This document shows, in pieces, positions 48,694 through 59,666 of a stretch of DNA of 64,000 bases. The stretch is from Lethocerus indicus (lineage: Eukaryota > Arthropoda > Insecta > Hemiptera > Belostomatidae). The position numbers and the translations under genes are program-made. Position 1 is the stretch's first letter; every line of letters starts with the position of its first letter. Below the pieces are notes generated by a model. That model was not told where the DNA came from. It saw nothing but the letters and a program-made list of their open reading frames with translations, and made no database searches. The DNA lies in the NCBI GenBank assembly GCA_019843655.1, contig JACDQD010000005.1, positions 6,475,575 through 6,539,574 of the forward strand, in the 5' to 3' direction.

Positions 48694-50169
48694 GGGGACA
48701 TTTGAGGAGGGGAAAGAGGACACTCCCCCCATCTCTGGAGTCGAATCTGCGTACATTCTAAGGTCCAATATTCATTTTAATTTATAAATATAACTCATAT
48801 CGTAATTCTACAGTCGTAAGGTATTTCTGAACAATTTAAATATGATAGCATATACCTCCTGCCATATACTTGGTCATTATAAAGTACAGGATTTTAAAAT
48901 TTAATTTAATAAACTTTGGATCGAGGGTTCTTAATTCACTTGAAATCCAATAACGAACACATTCCATTAAATAATCATATTTACCACCCCATTATAGATA
49001 GATCAATAAGAAATTCCAGTAGAATAATTACCTTAGCTCAATTAAGTCAGCCTGTCACCAGAATGGAAAGCTACATCGGCATATGGTGCAATACGGAAAT
49101 TTACCAATCTAATGCGACTGAGCTTAAGTTTCAGACTGTTATATATAGGCCGGTAGGAGGAAATGGACGTTTACGGAGGCTCATCTGGAGCGTTGCAGAT
49201 TTGTGCAGTTGAAGTTGAGGCGTGCGTGGGCGCTTCCACTTGTTCCATTGTCCTTGTCAATCATTTCGTATTTGCCAGCTCCCAGTGGGCTCTCAATATC
49301 GATTATTATATCGGATTGCACTAATAGATCTGAACTGGAAAATAGTCGCGTCCCGGATGAATGAAGTGAGGCCAAATTGAATTTACATTAGGCGAGAATA
49401 TTTGATGTACTTTATCGATTTCAATTAGTTCAAATTGCATATCTCTACGACATTAAGTACTGATATTTTTATCGTTTGAACATTTTATAATTGCAGTCTT
49501 AATAAGAAAAATCTCACCAAGCTATCGTTCACTAAAAAGTAACAGTTTGTGACTGTGTAAACAGTTGTGACAGTTATCTCTGAGTTGATTTTAACAGTTT
49601 TTGTTGTCTTTACTAGGAGAACATTGAATGCTATCCCGCCTGACAATAATTCTAAATCGTTATTGGGCTCAACGCACACGGTTTGCCGTAGCTCATTCAT
49701 ATTCCATCGATAGACCCCTCATTGCTGACCGATGCTTCTAATACGGAAACTGCTTTCGCCATTGGAGGTTAATTGAAAATTTCTTCAATTGAATATTTCT
49801 TCACTTGACCCGAAATAATTATTATCGAAGGAGACGGGACGGAATTGTTCTCGGCAGTAATTTTGCAATCCTTCCAAATTGGCAAACAATGAACCTCCGA
49901 ATACCGGAGTGGTATCGATTTTCTTTTTTTCCCTCTCGCCTATGCAATTTGTTGACTCCAAACGGTATATTGGCTGTTGAGGCCGTGTAATTTCCGGGAG
50001 AGATTTTTCCGGACGGGGGTCGAGCTTGCGGGGGGGGGGGAAGCGTTTTAAATCAATCCAACTGTCGCATTTCTTCACGTTTCTCCCGAAGATCTCCTCC
50101 TTCTTCTTCGTTCCCTCTGAGGGGTTGGGAGACGCGATTCTATTTGAGACCGCCGTGACGAAATTCCCA

Positions 50170-50172
50170 GAA

Positions 50173-50244
<72 letters not shown>
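50170..50244 (+). repeat. (CT)n microsatellite
   Basis: About 35 CT units with a CC interruption near the start. It is the longest pure dinucleotide tract of this class here. The overlapping poly-Ser/Leu frame is an artefact. Confidence 0.95.
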
Positions 50245-50246
<2 letters not shown>

Positions 50247-50922
50247 GGGGCCACGGAGACAAATGCCGGGCGATTTGTCCGCCCGCCGCCCCTCGGAAAA
50301 TAAATAAGGATGCCTTAGTTATGGCGTTCAGGCATGGGGGCAGAAAGGGGAGGGGTCTGAAAAAATTGTAAAACAGAGAATATCCTTTTCTAAAATTCCT
50401 GGCAGGACTTCAGACGGGAAGGAGCTACTGTGGTCAGAAAAAAAATCCTTCCCCCCTTCCGCGTAATAGACAGGCTCAGGATATTAATCTACGCCCCCGA
50501 CCTCCCGAGCGACGAAAGGGCGGACCCCCCGGTCTGAACGGCGTGTCGGGGCCATCGGAAATTTTTTGGCTCCGAAAACTTTGTCCACCGTTAATTAGAT
50601 AAGGAACAGTACTTTAATACAGGAATATTTTCGGTGACGATTTCAGTGCCTTGTTAATTATAAATCGACCGTTCCTCGTTGTCTGATAAAACCGTCGAGT
50701 ATTATCAACTTGAACGTTTGGCCTTTTCGTCGCCTCAGTAATTTAGGAACTTCCTGAAGCGCTTTCTACAAGTCCGAGATGTATCTATATAATTCGTATA
50801 TTTATGTCGGTTAGTTTTCTTGTTCATTCTCCCTCTCGGTGGCATGCGAGAATGTTTTGTAATACCGCCTGGCAATTTGTTATTTCAACTTCTGAACTAA
50901 TTTATTTCTCTCCATTCTTGCA
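50245..50922. other. noncoding stretch
   Basis: No gene is seen. The region 50831-50905 weakly resembles 29622-29710 (GAGAATGTT, AATAC-GCCT and CTGAACTAA in the same order), perhaps an old repeat. Confidence 0.4.
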
Positions 50923-50982
50923 GTCGGTTTCTGGCCGGGAATACTGTTCCTCGTGTTATTTACGTTAGTATTTAACCGAAAT
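50923..50982 (+). CDS. candidate short terminal exon with a membrane-like tail
   Basis: A good pyrimidine tract ending CCATTCTTGCAG precedes position 50923. One frame after it reads FWPGILFLVLFTLVFNRNK, then TAA at the AATAAATAAATAA. It resembles a C-terminal membrane anchor with a positive end. It is very short, the AATAAA overlaps the stop, and T-rich DNA often yields Leu/Phe-rich frames, so support is weak. Confidence 0.18.
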
Positions 50983-53900
50983 AAATAAATAACAGCACCG
51001 TCATTCTTGGTCTGCACGATTAGGACAATCGGAAGATTCTATAGAATAATAGCTCCACCAGAATATTTCTGAATGTCTAATTTAACCTACCGTACTCCAC
51101 TGCACTATTTCTCATTAACACGAAATCAGCGATTGAAGGCAACCAAACGGGTATAATAAAATAAATAATTATATACCGGTTATTATATTTTTACAAAATA
51201 TTCTGTTTTCCTGTTATTTTAGTTTCATCTCATTCTGTATCTGTCAGTCAATATTGTTTTCGTACTAATACTTGTTTGTTGGGCCAATAATCATAAACTA
51301 TTACCGAGATAACAAGGATAGAGAGGTGAATTATGCTGATGACTTCCAGGACTATAGTGTGGGAATGTTATCTGCCGATGGTCTGTGTATCGTTTCCTAT
51401 TTAAAACGGCCGGGTTGCGACTCTGAACACTTACTGGGGGTGGGGGGGGCACGAAGTAGTGGAGATGGTAGGCGTCAAATTCCTGTTCAACTGAGTGTAA
51501 CTTTATAAATATTCGGCCAGGATTTTCAACAGAGATTAGAGGCCCGGGTCTATCGTCGTCTTCTCCCATGCCAAAACAGTTGCACCCCACTTAGTGGCCG
51601 CCGCCGAAGGTATTTTTGGACGTTACACACTCATCTCTACGCCTCCGCGCCCCAATTTCTTTCCGTTTCTTTTTTTTTATTCACCCTCTTCTTCTTTTTT
51701 TATAAACTTGGCCCCATTTTACAAGTTTCAGAAACCTTGCCGGGCGGTTCCGCCATCCCAGAAATTACTAGATTTATCGGTGCAATTTTCTTCTCTCACG
51801 CAGATTATTCAGAGGGACGGATAACGCTCCCTTAGTTCTAGTGATGCAGCAAGGCTGAGGTTTTATTTTAAATTTTAAAAGACTCGTTTTACCACCGCGA
51901 TAATTTAAGACTAGAATTATTAACGAGCATTCCTTCAGATTTTCAGTATCTATTACATTTTTATGGTCTCGTCGTTATTACTAGGCCTCTACTAACTCGA
52001 GCCATACTACTAAGAAAATTTGACAGTCCTCCACCGGGATTCGAACCAGTCTCAAATATTTACCAGATCTGATCACCGGTATTTCTGTACATAAAAGTCC
52101 TGCAAACCGTTATATAACTCTTATACTCTTGCGTATTCTTTAGAAATTCAAAGAAATAAAGGTACTGTTAATATCTGAATAGCCCAATATTTATTAAATC
52201 TATCTGATTGCTCTCTATTGATATTATATTTACAGTAATATATATGTATATATATTTTAGCTTGTAAGAAGCAAAATATATGACGTAATATTGTCTGGAT
52301 AATAGAAACCTTGTAAAAACGCAGACTTACTCATAGAAAACTATTCATAGAAAATTGTGTGCTTAATAATTTCATTATTTCTTATGTAATACAAGAATTG
52401 ATCATCCATTTTTTTTCTTTGCTTGTCACGAAGCAATATAGATGAAAGTGATGAAACGACTTTTCTTTTGTGGATTTCAAAAAATAAATGCAAGTCGAAA
52501 ATAATACGACTCCGGGGCCTGATATGATTGGTGGGGGGGGGGAGTCTGTTCTACAATCACTTTGCGGTAATGGCTGTGGCTTGTTCATGCCGTTCATTAT
52601 ATATCGAGTTTTAGTTGATTGCTGTAATTTACGAAATTGGCAGTCAAATTATATCAATCTTTCATTATATCGGTACATCCGCCGCTCGGTAGCACGGGCT
52701 ATCTATCTCTCTAAATAGACTGAGCGTACCCGACAAAGGAAAACCGGAGAAGCAAGTTTTACTCCAAGATATGTCGAATCTATATAAGAAATTCTTGTAT
52801 TCAATCTCCTTATTGTATTACTGCTTAAATTAAAGAAAACGCTGCTTACGTACAATATAAATATAGACCATGGGTAACTGGGGATAGGAACGTTAGAAGA
52901 AGTAAATTAATTAATTTTTTCAATGTTAAAACATATTTAAATAAGTATACACTTCCGTTGATTCAGCTAAAATATCATTTTTCCTTCTAATAAATAATGT
53001 AGATAACGCTTAGTGGTATTATTCTTATAAGGGAGAGGATTAGAGAGTGTGACCCGTTCACAACGTAAGTACCAAAAAAATGTATTAGCTTGAGTTATCA
53101 AATTTATTATAACAGGCACCTGAGGACTTCATTACTTTTTTGAGTTGTGACAACAATTTAAGAATAGTTTTTCAGAATATTTATGCCTTAGTATTAGTTT
53201 ATACTAATATACTAAACCGGGGTATATTTTCCACATTTTACTATCATATACTGAAGAGTAACAAAATATTATGACACCGCTGAATTGTTATAGCCTCGGT
53301 GGATGCATAGTAACATCGAAGTAGTGATTTGACGCTCCAGACGTTCCTTAAGGACGCCTGAACAGGAAGTGGCCACGTGTAAAAAAGGGGGAAAGACTGT
53401 GGGTTTCCAATGATATCTATTCGTTGAAAGTGCTAATCGAATACCAATGCCGCTTATTGTTTAAAAAAATGTTTGTTGTACTTTATTCTCCTTGGATAAG
53501 ATCGAAATAAAAAAAGGCGGCGCCAGACTTTTCGAATAAAAAGGGAGGCGGCAATTTCGACGAGGGACATGCGAAAAAGAAACACAATTTCAGGAATCGG
53601 CGGTGGGAATCGTATCTTTGCAATCGATAAAAGAATTTTAATAGGTTCGTGTCCCGGGGCCGCCGCTTATTCGCGGAATGGCTTAACAACGTTGGGCACA
53701 GTCCACCGTGGTGCCGATGCGGAAGGCTCTGGCTCTGGAGTACAAGAATTGAATCCTCCTTTTTGTTTAACTTATATCTTATGGGTTAAACAAACGGAGG
53801 CAAATTAATTAGCGAGCCCCGGCGTCGCTGTTCAACCCGACCGGTTTAATGCTCCTCCCATTATACACCGAGTTGTTGTCATTAATTGTGACATTACACT

Positions 53901-54719
53901 TTCATACTGGCTCTGCCGGTACGGTAGAAATATTTTATAGAGAAATGCCTCCGGTTCATTTATAACATTATAAAAACAACAAGGATAATCATTGTAACCA
54001 TTTGCTTCAATTAAAGTTCTCTTTCATCCACTATTACTATAATTTAGTGATCCTTTGAAATTTTCGTGAAACAGCGAAATAATTCAAATTTATATATATT
54101 CTGTTTACAAATAAATACAATTTTCCTTATGAATTGAGTTTTATATTGGATAAAAGAATTTATGGTTTCAAATAAGATATAATCCGTTATTTCTGATATT
54201 CCTATACAATGTCTGGACGTAATAGAACAACTATTACTTGATTTATTACAAAACCGTCCTCATTCATTATTTTGGTAATAACAGTCGATAATTTACTTGT
54301 ATATAATAAATAGCTAATAGCTAATATGATTTTAGCAGCGGTGTTAACTTGAGTTCTTCGTTTCATTAAGTGAATATTTTATTGTCACGACAAAATGTAT
54401 TTTTATTCACTATGTAAAGCACCACGTGCCTAATGCCTCATCGGTTTCCGTCCCGTTTTGAAATGTTCAATATATTATGGTCAGAATAGAGTACAGAGAA
54501 CATGGGACCGGGTTCATAAATTGTGGCTGGAAAAATATCATACCAGAAAAAGTCCAGTTTTGTCGTAGACTTTGTTCAATACGCAACTGCGTGCAGTATC
54601 GAGGTTAGTTGGGAGCTAATTTATTCCGGTTTCGGAATACTCTCCGGTATCAAACTGCAGTTAATTTCCCCGCCCTTTTCACGTCTCCGTTCTTAATTCC
54701 CGTTCTCTCGTCCACTCCG
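50983..54719. other. noncoding stretch
   Basis: No gene is seen. A YADD string in the frame at 51272-51508 lacks any surrounding reverse transcriptase motif. A tRNA-like B box lies at 52018-52075. Confidence 0.5.
52018..52075 (-). repeat. tRNA-derived SINE or tRNA relic (weak)
   Basis: On the minus strand GGTTCGAATCCCGGTGG matches the Pol III B box and T-arm loop. About 30 bases upstream TGATCAGATCTGG is a poor A box. The T-arm stem has mismatches and no cloverleaf forms. A SINE head or decayed tRNA is more likely than a tRNA gene. Confidence 0.3.
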
Positions 54720-54792
54720 TTTTCCTCGCTCCGTCTCCCATTTTCTCCCTCTCTCTGCTTCTCATTCTCTCTCTCTCTCTTTCTCGCTCGCA
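54720..54792 (+). repeat. CT-rich tract ending in a splice-acceptor-like CAG
   Basis: Pyrimidine-rich DNA with (TC)n at 54767-54781 runs into TCGCTCGCAG. It looks like an acceptor, but the frames after it close within about 25 codons, so I do not call an exon. Confidence 0.8.
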
Positions 54793-56344
54793 GAGTTTTA
54801 TCAACAACAATCTACATTACTGTAATGCACGGGCCGGCCATTCTCCGGCCGTGGCGGGGTTAAATTGGATTCACTAGCCGTAATAACGACCTCCAGGAAA
54901 GTGTTACGGGGGACAACGAGCTGAACCGGTAATTATAGGAAAGGCTTTACGACTTCTGAAACGTATGTAAATTATTAATTGCCCTTGATTTATATACATT
55001 TCCCTCGGAAGTTCCTGTGAAATCTAAGTGATAAAGTATATTTTTACAGTCAATGCGCCTCGAAAAAAGTTTTCGTTATTGCTTCTTGCCAGTTCGGTAT
55101 CATTTTTGGCAAACATTTGTCCACCGGCGACAACAATAGCCGCCGCTATCGATTTGTGCGGATAAAAAGCTGTTAGCGTTCCGCTTTTGTTAATTGAGTT
55201 ATAGTTGGACCGGGACTGTATTAGTGACCGAGGCCATTAGGGGACTAGTTGAAGCTAATTAAATAAGGCTTTTAGGCCGCCGCTACGCCCGTAGAATCGG
55301 AGCTGCGACTGTGTCCCTAAGCGCTCTTGTCCGAGTTCAAAAATACGCTTTTCAGTGTACTTTTCATTTTCCGCCGGCATCGTCTGACAGAGAAAGAGGG
55401 AGAGCGAACACGCCTGTTGCTAATGGACCAAGAATTATAATATTTGGGCCTATTATTCCGGGGTATTTAATATATCTCGGCAGCTCCAATTTGCGGCTGA
55501 ATATTTTGAATGTTAAAAATGTCCGTGATTCTGCAGATTTGTGCTGTCTCATTTTCGGAATATAGTTTAGCAAGTTTGAGTACATTATGAATCGTGTAGC
55601 ATGGAATAGGAAACGCAACAGCGTGGAATAATAATTCAGAACTCTTTTTGCAGTTTGTAGACTGATTTTCAGACTATTTTGAATTAATATAATGATGTAC
55701 ACCAATGCTACACTGCATAATTTCTAATGTAACAGAAACAATTTACCGAAGAAAAAATGTATATAAAACATAGATGAATGCGCTCGCTATTTATAAGAAT
55801 GACGATTAGTAAACCGGAATTTATTAAAAAATCCCAACAGACGAATTGATTCCATTAATGGTGGTGAATCTGTTCCGTTCTTTATTTAAAATATTTCCAG
55901 TAGATGGGACGAATTTATTGTAACATTCCACGGCGGATGCGTAACTGGCTAAGGAGCCGCCCGCATCGGAGAAAATACGTGACTCCCCCATTTTGGTCAT
56001 AATTTTAATGGGTTTTTTTAGCATGAAACCGACGGTTACACTGGCGGGAGTTATTATTAGGGCTATCGCGTTCATCGGGGATATAGGCGACGTGATTCGG
56101 CCGTTACGGGATATCCATTTGATTACGGGCGGAAAGAAACGGAAGGGGGTAGGATGGAGCGCCGACCCCGTCCACGGAATTGCCGTTTATTAATTGCTCT
56201 GTGCCTCCTCCATAACTTGTCATAAAGACCCCCCTCCTCCCCCGCACCACCCCCGTATTTATGATTAGGGAGAGTAGTTTGGACTCCCGAAGAGAGGTTC
56301 GGGGCGACTCCAATAAACCGAGGCACAAGTCATTTAACATTATG
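54793..56344. other. noncoding stretch
   Basis: No gene is seen. The ATG frame at 55824-56075 on the minus strand (83 codons) matches nothing known. Confidence 0.5.
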
Positions 56345-56420
56345 GCAGTTGAGCGGGAGAGTGAGAGGGAGGGAGGGAGGGAGGGAGTCAAAGGTCTGTT
56401 AAAGAGAGTGAGAGAGGGGT
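56345..56420 (+). repeat. (GAGG)n and GA-rich tract
   Basis: GAGAGTGAGAGGGAGGGAGG and further GGGA units run to about 56386, then GAGAGTGAGAGAGG after a short gap. Confidence 0.9.
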
Positions 56421-56543
56421 GAAGATGCGGAGAGCGTAAATCATCGAGTTGTTTTGCCTCGCAGTCATGACGCCCTGGGCTAACCGCTCGGCTAACTCTT
56501 TCCGACAACCGTCCATTTAGAAATTAATTCCATTTCCCCGCCG
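56421..56543 (-). repeat. paired repeat, copy 1, with a tRNA-like A box
   Basis: Shares GTAAATCA-CGAGTTGTTTTGC near one end and ACAACCG and ATTTAGAAATTAATT at the other with 56911-57031, in the same order and nearly the same spacing. The middle 45 bases differ. On the minus strand the middle reads GTTAGCCGAGCGGTTAGCC, like the D-arm/A box of a tRNA-Ser or tRNA-Leu head of a SINE, but no good B box follows. Confidence 0.55.
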
Positions 56544-56910
56544 TCCCCCCGTTGTGTATTCCATTTGTCCATATTTTATAATATATGTGTTGTTACACGG
56601 TGTTATTGTTATCTCCTATCTACTTCTGTGTGATTAGTTTAGTCGGCTTCGAGTGCGGGAGAAAAAAAAATATTTTCTCCCCGTTCAGCCCACCGCATTA
56701 CTGTCCTTTCTTTGCACACAATCAGTACACATACACATACTGCAGTTATTAATTATTGTTATTTTTATTACCAAATTTAATTCAGTCTTGTCGATGTCCA
56801 TTCACTTGTACGTATTAACCACTGTTGTTTCCGAACCAGAAGTTGATACAATTCCGATTCCTTTAACGCACTTTTGAAAATTAATAAATGTTGCCAAACT
56901 AAATTTCTGA

Positions 56911-57031
56911 AGGAGATGCGAAGACCGTAAATCACCGAGTTGTTTTGCAAGCTGTTCTGAGTTATGAGGGGAGGGCAAGTGTTTCCGGTTCCCTACAACC
57001 GAGGATTTAGAAATTAATTTCATATCCTCCC
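56911..57031 (-). repeat. paired repeat, copy 2
   Basis: Partner of 56421-56543 about 490 bp away in the same orientation. Ends are well conserved and the centre has been replaced or has diverged, losing the tRNA-like box. The family is unknown to me. Confidence 0.55.
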
Positions 57032-57256
57032 CTTAGTTTCGATTCATGAAAAAATATATATTCCCCGTAAATAATGTCTCCATTTATTCTGTAGAAAAAA
57101 AATGTATACAGGACACTCTGCTTTCTAAACTCTCAGAATGATTATTACATTAAAAAACTGAGGCATTACATTAATATTTCCATCAGTCTTCTTAGAGTGG
57201 ATTCTCACCATCTTAGGTAGACTACGATATCTCCTCCGTCACGGTCGATTGTAACA

Positions 57257-57300
57257 ACCGAAACCGGTCTAGCATAAGACCAAATCGCCGAGACAAAAGC
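57257..57300 (+). mobile_element. 3' fragment of the hammerhead-bearing family
   Basis: CCGAAACCGGTCTAGC and TAAGACCAAAT, then CGCCGAGACA, match the 3' arm of the longer copies. The upstream CTGAAGA core is missing. The fragment ends near the AAGCTAGTATT boundary; no flanking duplication is clear. Confidence 0.65.
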
Positions 57301-57893
57301 TAGTATTATAATATTCCAAATCTTCGCTTGACGCCAAACAGGTATCTTAAGAAAATTAAGTACGCGTTGAATAAAACCCTCCAACTTTGTTTATTGCCCA
57401 CGTGCCGGTGCTTCAAATATTTGATCGCCGCCTCGGAAATAAAATTTTGAGGAAGACGTTTTCTCCTCGCGCTGTGAATCAAACATATCTTCTTTCCGAG
57501 TGTGTCGCGCACGAGTCAACAGCCGCGCTGTGAGTTACGACGGGTATAAATGCGACCCGCTTAGCTCCCGGGGTACGAAATTAGAAATTAAAGCCGCGCG
57601 TTTGAAAATTGCGCTTAAAAATAAATGGGCCGTGCCCGAGTCACGCCTTCGCCAAAGTATTAAGTTCGTCCGGTTTGGCCGCGGCCGATCGGCCGTTGCG
57701 ACACGCTTGAGCCGGACCCCGGCCATATTCGGAAGAATGTTGTAACTGATACCGACCGACGCATTAATATTGGGCCTATATTTTTTGACGCGGGCGGTTT
57801 TTAAATTTTTCGATCAATGTTTAGGATGTGTTGACGAGATCGTAGACCCTGTATGCAAATGAATTCTATATCGATTGAAATATCTTGAACATA
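57301..57893. other. noncoding stretch
   Basis: No gene is seen. A CpG-rich patch at about 57500-57740 supports open frames on both strands with no recognisable domain. Confidence 0.45.
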
Positions 57894-57979
57894 TTAACAC
57901 GTTCGGCGCCCAACGTGATTCGGTTGAGTTTCTCGTCGGGGCCCCCCCGAATCCGACTGTCGGAGGTATTTGGTAAACA

Positions 57980-58300
57980 AAAAAAAATGGAGATAAGAAA
58001 ATTCCGCGAAGTTTTAGTCACAGATTGGTTGTCCTTAGAAAATACTGTGCGCCCGACACTAATAGACACAGAAGGAGGATAGTGTCCCACCACCACTTGG
58101 AGGTTCGCAAGAATCTACAGGAAGGACAAACCTGTAAGAAAGATGTGCGTCATATCCTGTGTTACCGAAAGAAGAGGGAAACTGTCGGACGCCGACAAGC
58201 GAGGAAAAACGTTAAAAAAACGACAACGTATTGTTTGAATTGCCCAAAATTGCCACAGATGTGCCTGGACTGTTTCAATGAATACGTAGATAATGCAATA
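57980..58300 (+). pseudogene. piggyBac transposase, C-terminal remnant
   Basis: Two frames are needed. The first (about 57980-58082) contains RKFREVLVTDWLSL, typical of the segment before the C-terminal domain. It ends at a stop, and the second frame continues from about 58088 with HHLEVRKN. The cysteine-rich domain follows: CYRKKRET, then YCLNCPKLPQMCLDCF, giving two CxxC pairs at codons 58232/58241 and 58262/58271. In the family an earlier CxxC pair is usual; here Arg (58148) stands where its first Cys is expected, before HILC. The DDD catalytic core is absent, so no activity is possible. Confidence 0.8.
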
Positions 58301-58459
58301 TTTTATCCTACATATAAATTAATAATAAAAAGTAGAGTATTATATGTATACTTTTGATATTTTTATCCCGCATATTCTATATTTATACTTCAGTGCTCGT
58401 TCTATTAAATTTCTTTTAAAAATGCAACTGAAAATCTTATTTAACTTCAACAAGAAAAG

Positions 58460-58524
58460 CGTCACCCATATATGGGTGACGGGGCCCCCACGGAAGCATA
58501 CCCGTCACCCAAATATGGGTGACG
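58460..58524. repeat. two subterminal palindromes of the piggyBac element
   Basis: CGTCACCC faces GGGTGACG around ATATAT at 58460-58481. The same arms face each other around AAATAT at 58503-58524. The 21-base spacer is GC-rich. Repeated subterminal motifs are known in piggyBac ends. Confidence 0.85.
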
Positions 58525-58544
58525 CGGCGCCCCGAACGTGTTGA

Positions 58545-59304
58545 ACTGCATCTGGGCGTTGTTACATTCAGCGAATGTGCTATTCGAGAAGCCCCACAAG
58601 TTGTTAACAGCGCTCGGTATTAGCACTCCGGGGGAGGGATCGCTTGCGGCGGCTCCAAGTGAGATTAGGGCCCGCGAGGCCGACGACCGGATTCGGATGC
58701 GGCCCTGCGATAGGCATCGGCATAATTGGTTTAAGCCGGTCTGGGGGTGGAATATGGGGGCGAGGACCTACACTGCCGGCAGGGGCAGATTGGACACGAC
58801 TCATTTAACGTTCTAGTGCTGTCTCAGTCGTGTCTACCACCCCCCCCTTCCCAATCACCGCACTTGCTGGGGTGGCCCCCAGCCATAAATCATAATGTTT
58901 GCGCCCCTCCGTCGCTCCCCATTAGGGCAGCGACAGTTATGTTACTCTCTTTTTTTTTATATTTATATACGGACGTTAGGGAACCAAGAAATGAATTAAC
59001 TCCCGTCGCAAAACCGACTGGTTTTTCCGAGAGACCGAACTTGGTTCACTCTTGCTGTGTCGAGGTTCCTTCCGCCGCCCGTAGACGACGGTCTTTGGTC
59101 GTATCCCTAAGGAACAACCGAAGGCAAGAATGAGCCCGCGATGAAGAGGAACAATCCAGAATTGAAGGTTAAAGAACAAATTGCCAGGCATTAACAATTG
59201 CCACCCAGAAAAGAGAATAAGCTAAAAGAAACTTGTCTCCATATTCCTCCAATCCTAGTTCTATTTCTAACTGAACTCATAAAGAGGAGTTTTCCCCTTA
59301 TAAG
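58545..59304. other. GC-rich then mixed noncoding DNA
   Basis: Positions 58600-58800 are CpG-rich with unrecognised frames on both strands. The rest is ordinary. No gene is supported. Confidence 0.45.
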
Positions 59305-59405
59305 TTAAGTTTAACTAATTTGATATACCTGTTTTGTGGTCTGCGAGGGGTTGGAATACTGTAGGTTCGTGATGTTTCTGTCTCCTCTCGCTGGTTAGGT
59401 CTTTT

Positions 59406-59442
59406 GCTAGACCGGTTTCGGCTGCTCGCCATCTTCAGTAGC
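59406..59442 (-). ncRNA. hammerhead-ribozyme-like motif (left arm)
   Basis: Minus-strand copy with stem-loop II TGGCGAGCAGCC between CTGAAGA and GAAA. The GTC triplet and both stem I strands are intact. Compared with the right arm it differs by one base in the loop of stem II, where change would be tolerated. Confidence 0.5.
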
Positions 59443-59575
59443 GGTGTTAGTCACTGTCAGCACTTTGGATGTTTTTTGGGCATCCTCACTGCACTGTAAT
59501 CTACAGTACACGTGAAAGTGACAGTGCAGTGAGGATGCCCAAAAAACATCCAAAGTGCTAACAGTGACTAACAAC

Positions 59576-59612
59576 GCTACTGAAGATGGCGAGCGGCCGA
59601 AACCGGTCTAGC
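59576..59612 (+). ncRNA. hammerhead-ribozyme-like motif (right arm)
   Basis: GCTA at 59576-59579, CTGAAGA at 59580-59586, stem-loop II to 59598, GAAA at 59599-59602, GTC at 59606-59608 and TAGC at 59609-59612. Predicted cleavage is after 59608. Because the other arm is an inverted copy, a full transcript would fold into one long hairpin that competes with the ribozyme fold. Confidence 0.5.
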
Positions 59613-59666
59613 AAAAGACCTAACCAGCGAGAGGAGACAGAAACATCACGAACCTTAAGTTTAACT

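Larger units (their letters stand above)
47894..50169. other. noncoding stretch with microsatellites
   Basis: Apart from the GT and AT tracts listed separately and a G-run at 50030-50040, nothing is seen. Frames at 48916-49212 and 49785-50078 are unrecognised. Confidence 0.5.
57898..58540 (+). mobile_element. decayed piggyBac-type element with transposase remnant (643 bp)
   Basis: TTAA stands at 57894-57897 and TTGA, a one-base change, at 58541-58544. The ends CACGTTCGGCGCC and, inverted, CACGTTCGGGGCGCC form terminal inverted repeats with a small indel. The interior holds a frame-broken C-terminal part of a transposase. Two palindromes precede the right end: GTCACCCATATATGGGTGAC at 58461-58480 and a near copy at 58504-58523. 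These may serve as transposase sites. It is older than the elements at 16146 and 33589 and belongs to a different family. Confidence 0.85.
59317..59654 (+). mobile_element. full foldback copy of the hammerhead-bearing family (338 bp)
   Basis: After the leader (AATTTGATATACCTG to about 59363) two arms of about 134 bp, 59364-59497 and 59521-59654, are inverted copies around a 23-nt loop. Each arm carries the 37-nt ribozyme-like segment, so the motif is present once on each strand. The arms remain nearly identical, with scattered differences, which suggests a young insertion. There is no ORF of note. Length, structure and the 12-bp duplication fit a small non-autonomous retroelement. A Penelope-like or retrozyme origin is inferred, not shown. 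Confidence 0.85.
59305..59666. repeat. 12-bp target-site duplication around the 59317 element
   Basis: TTAAGTTTAACT occurs at 59305-59316 and 59655-59666, directly at the element borders. Confidence 0.9.

Noticed and set aside
51272..51508. YADD string as a reverse transcriptase motif
   Set aside because: No hydrophobic context and none of the other RT motifs; a four-residue match is expected by chance.
54793..54863. Exon after the CT-rich acceptor at 54792
   Set aside because: All frames close within about 25 codons and no donor follows.
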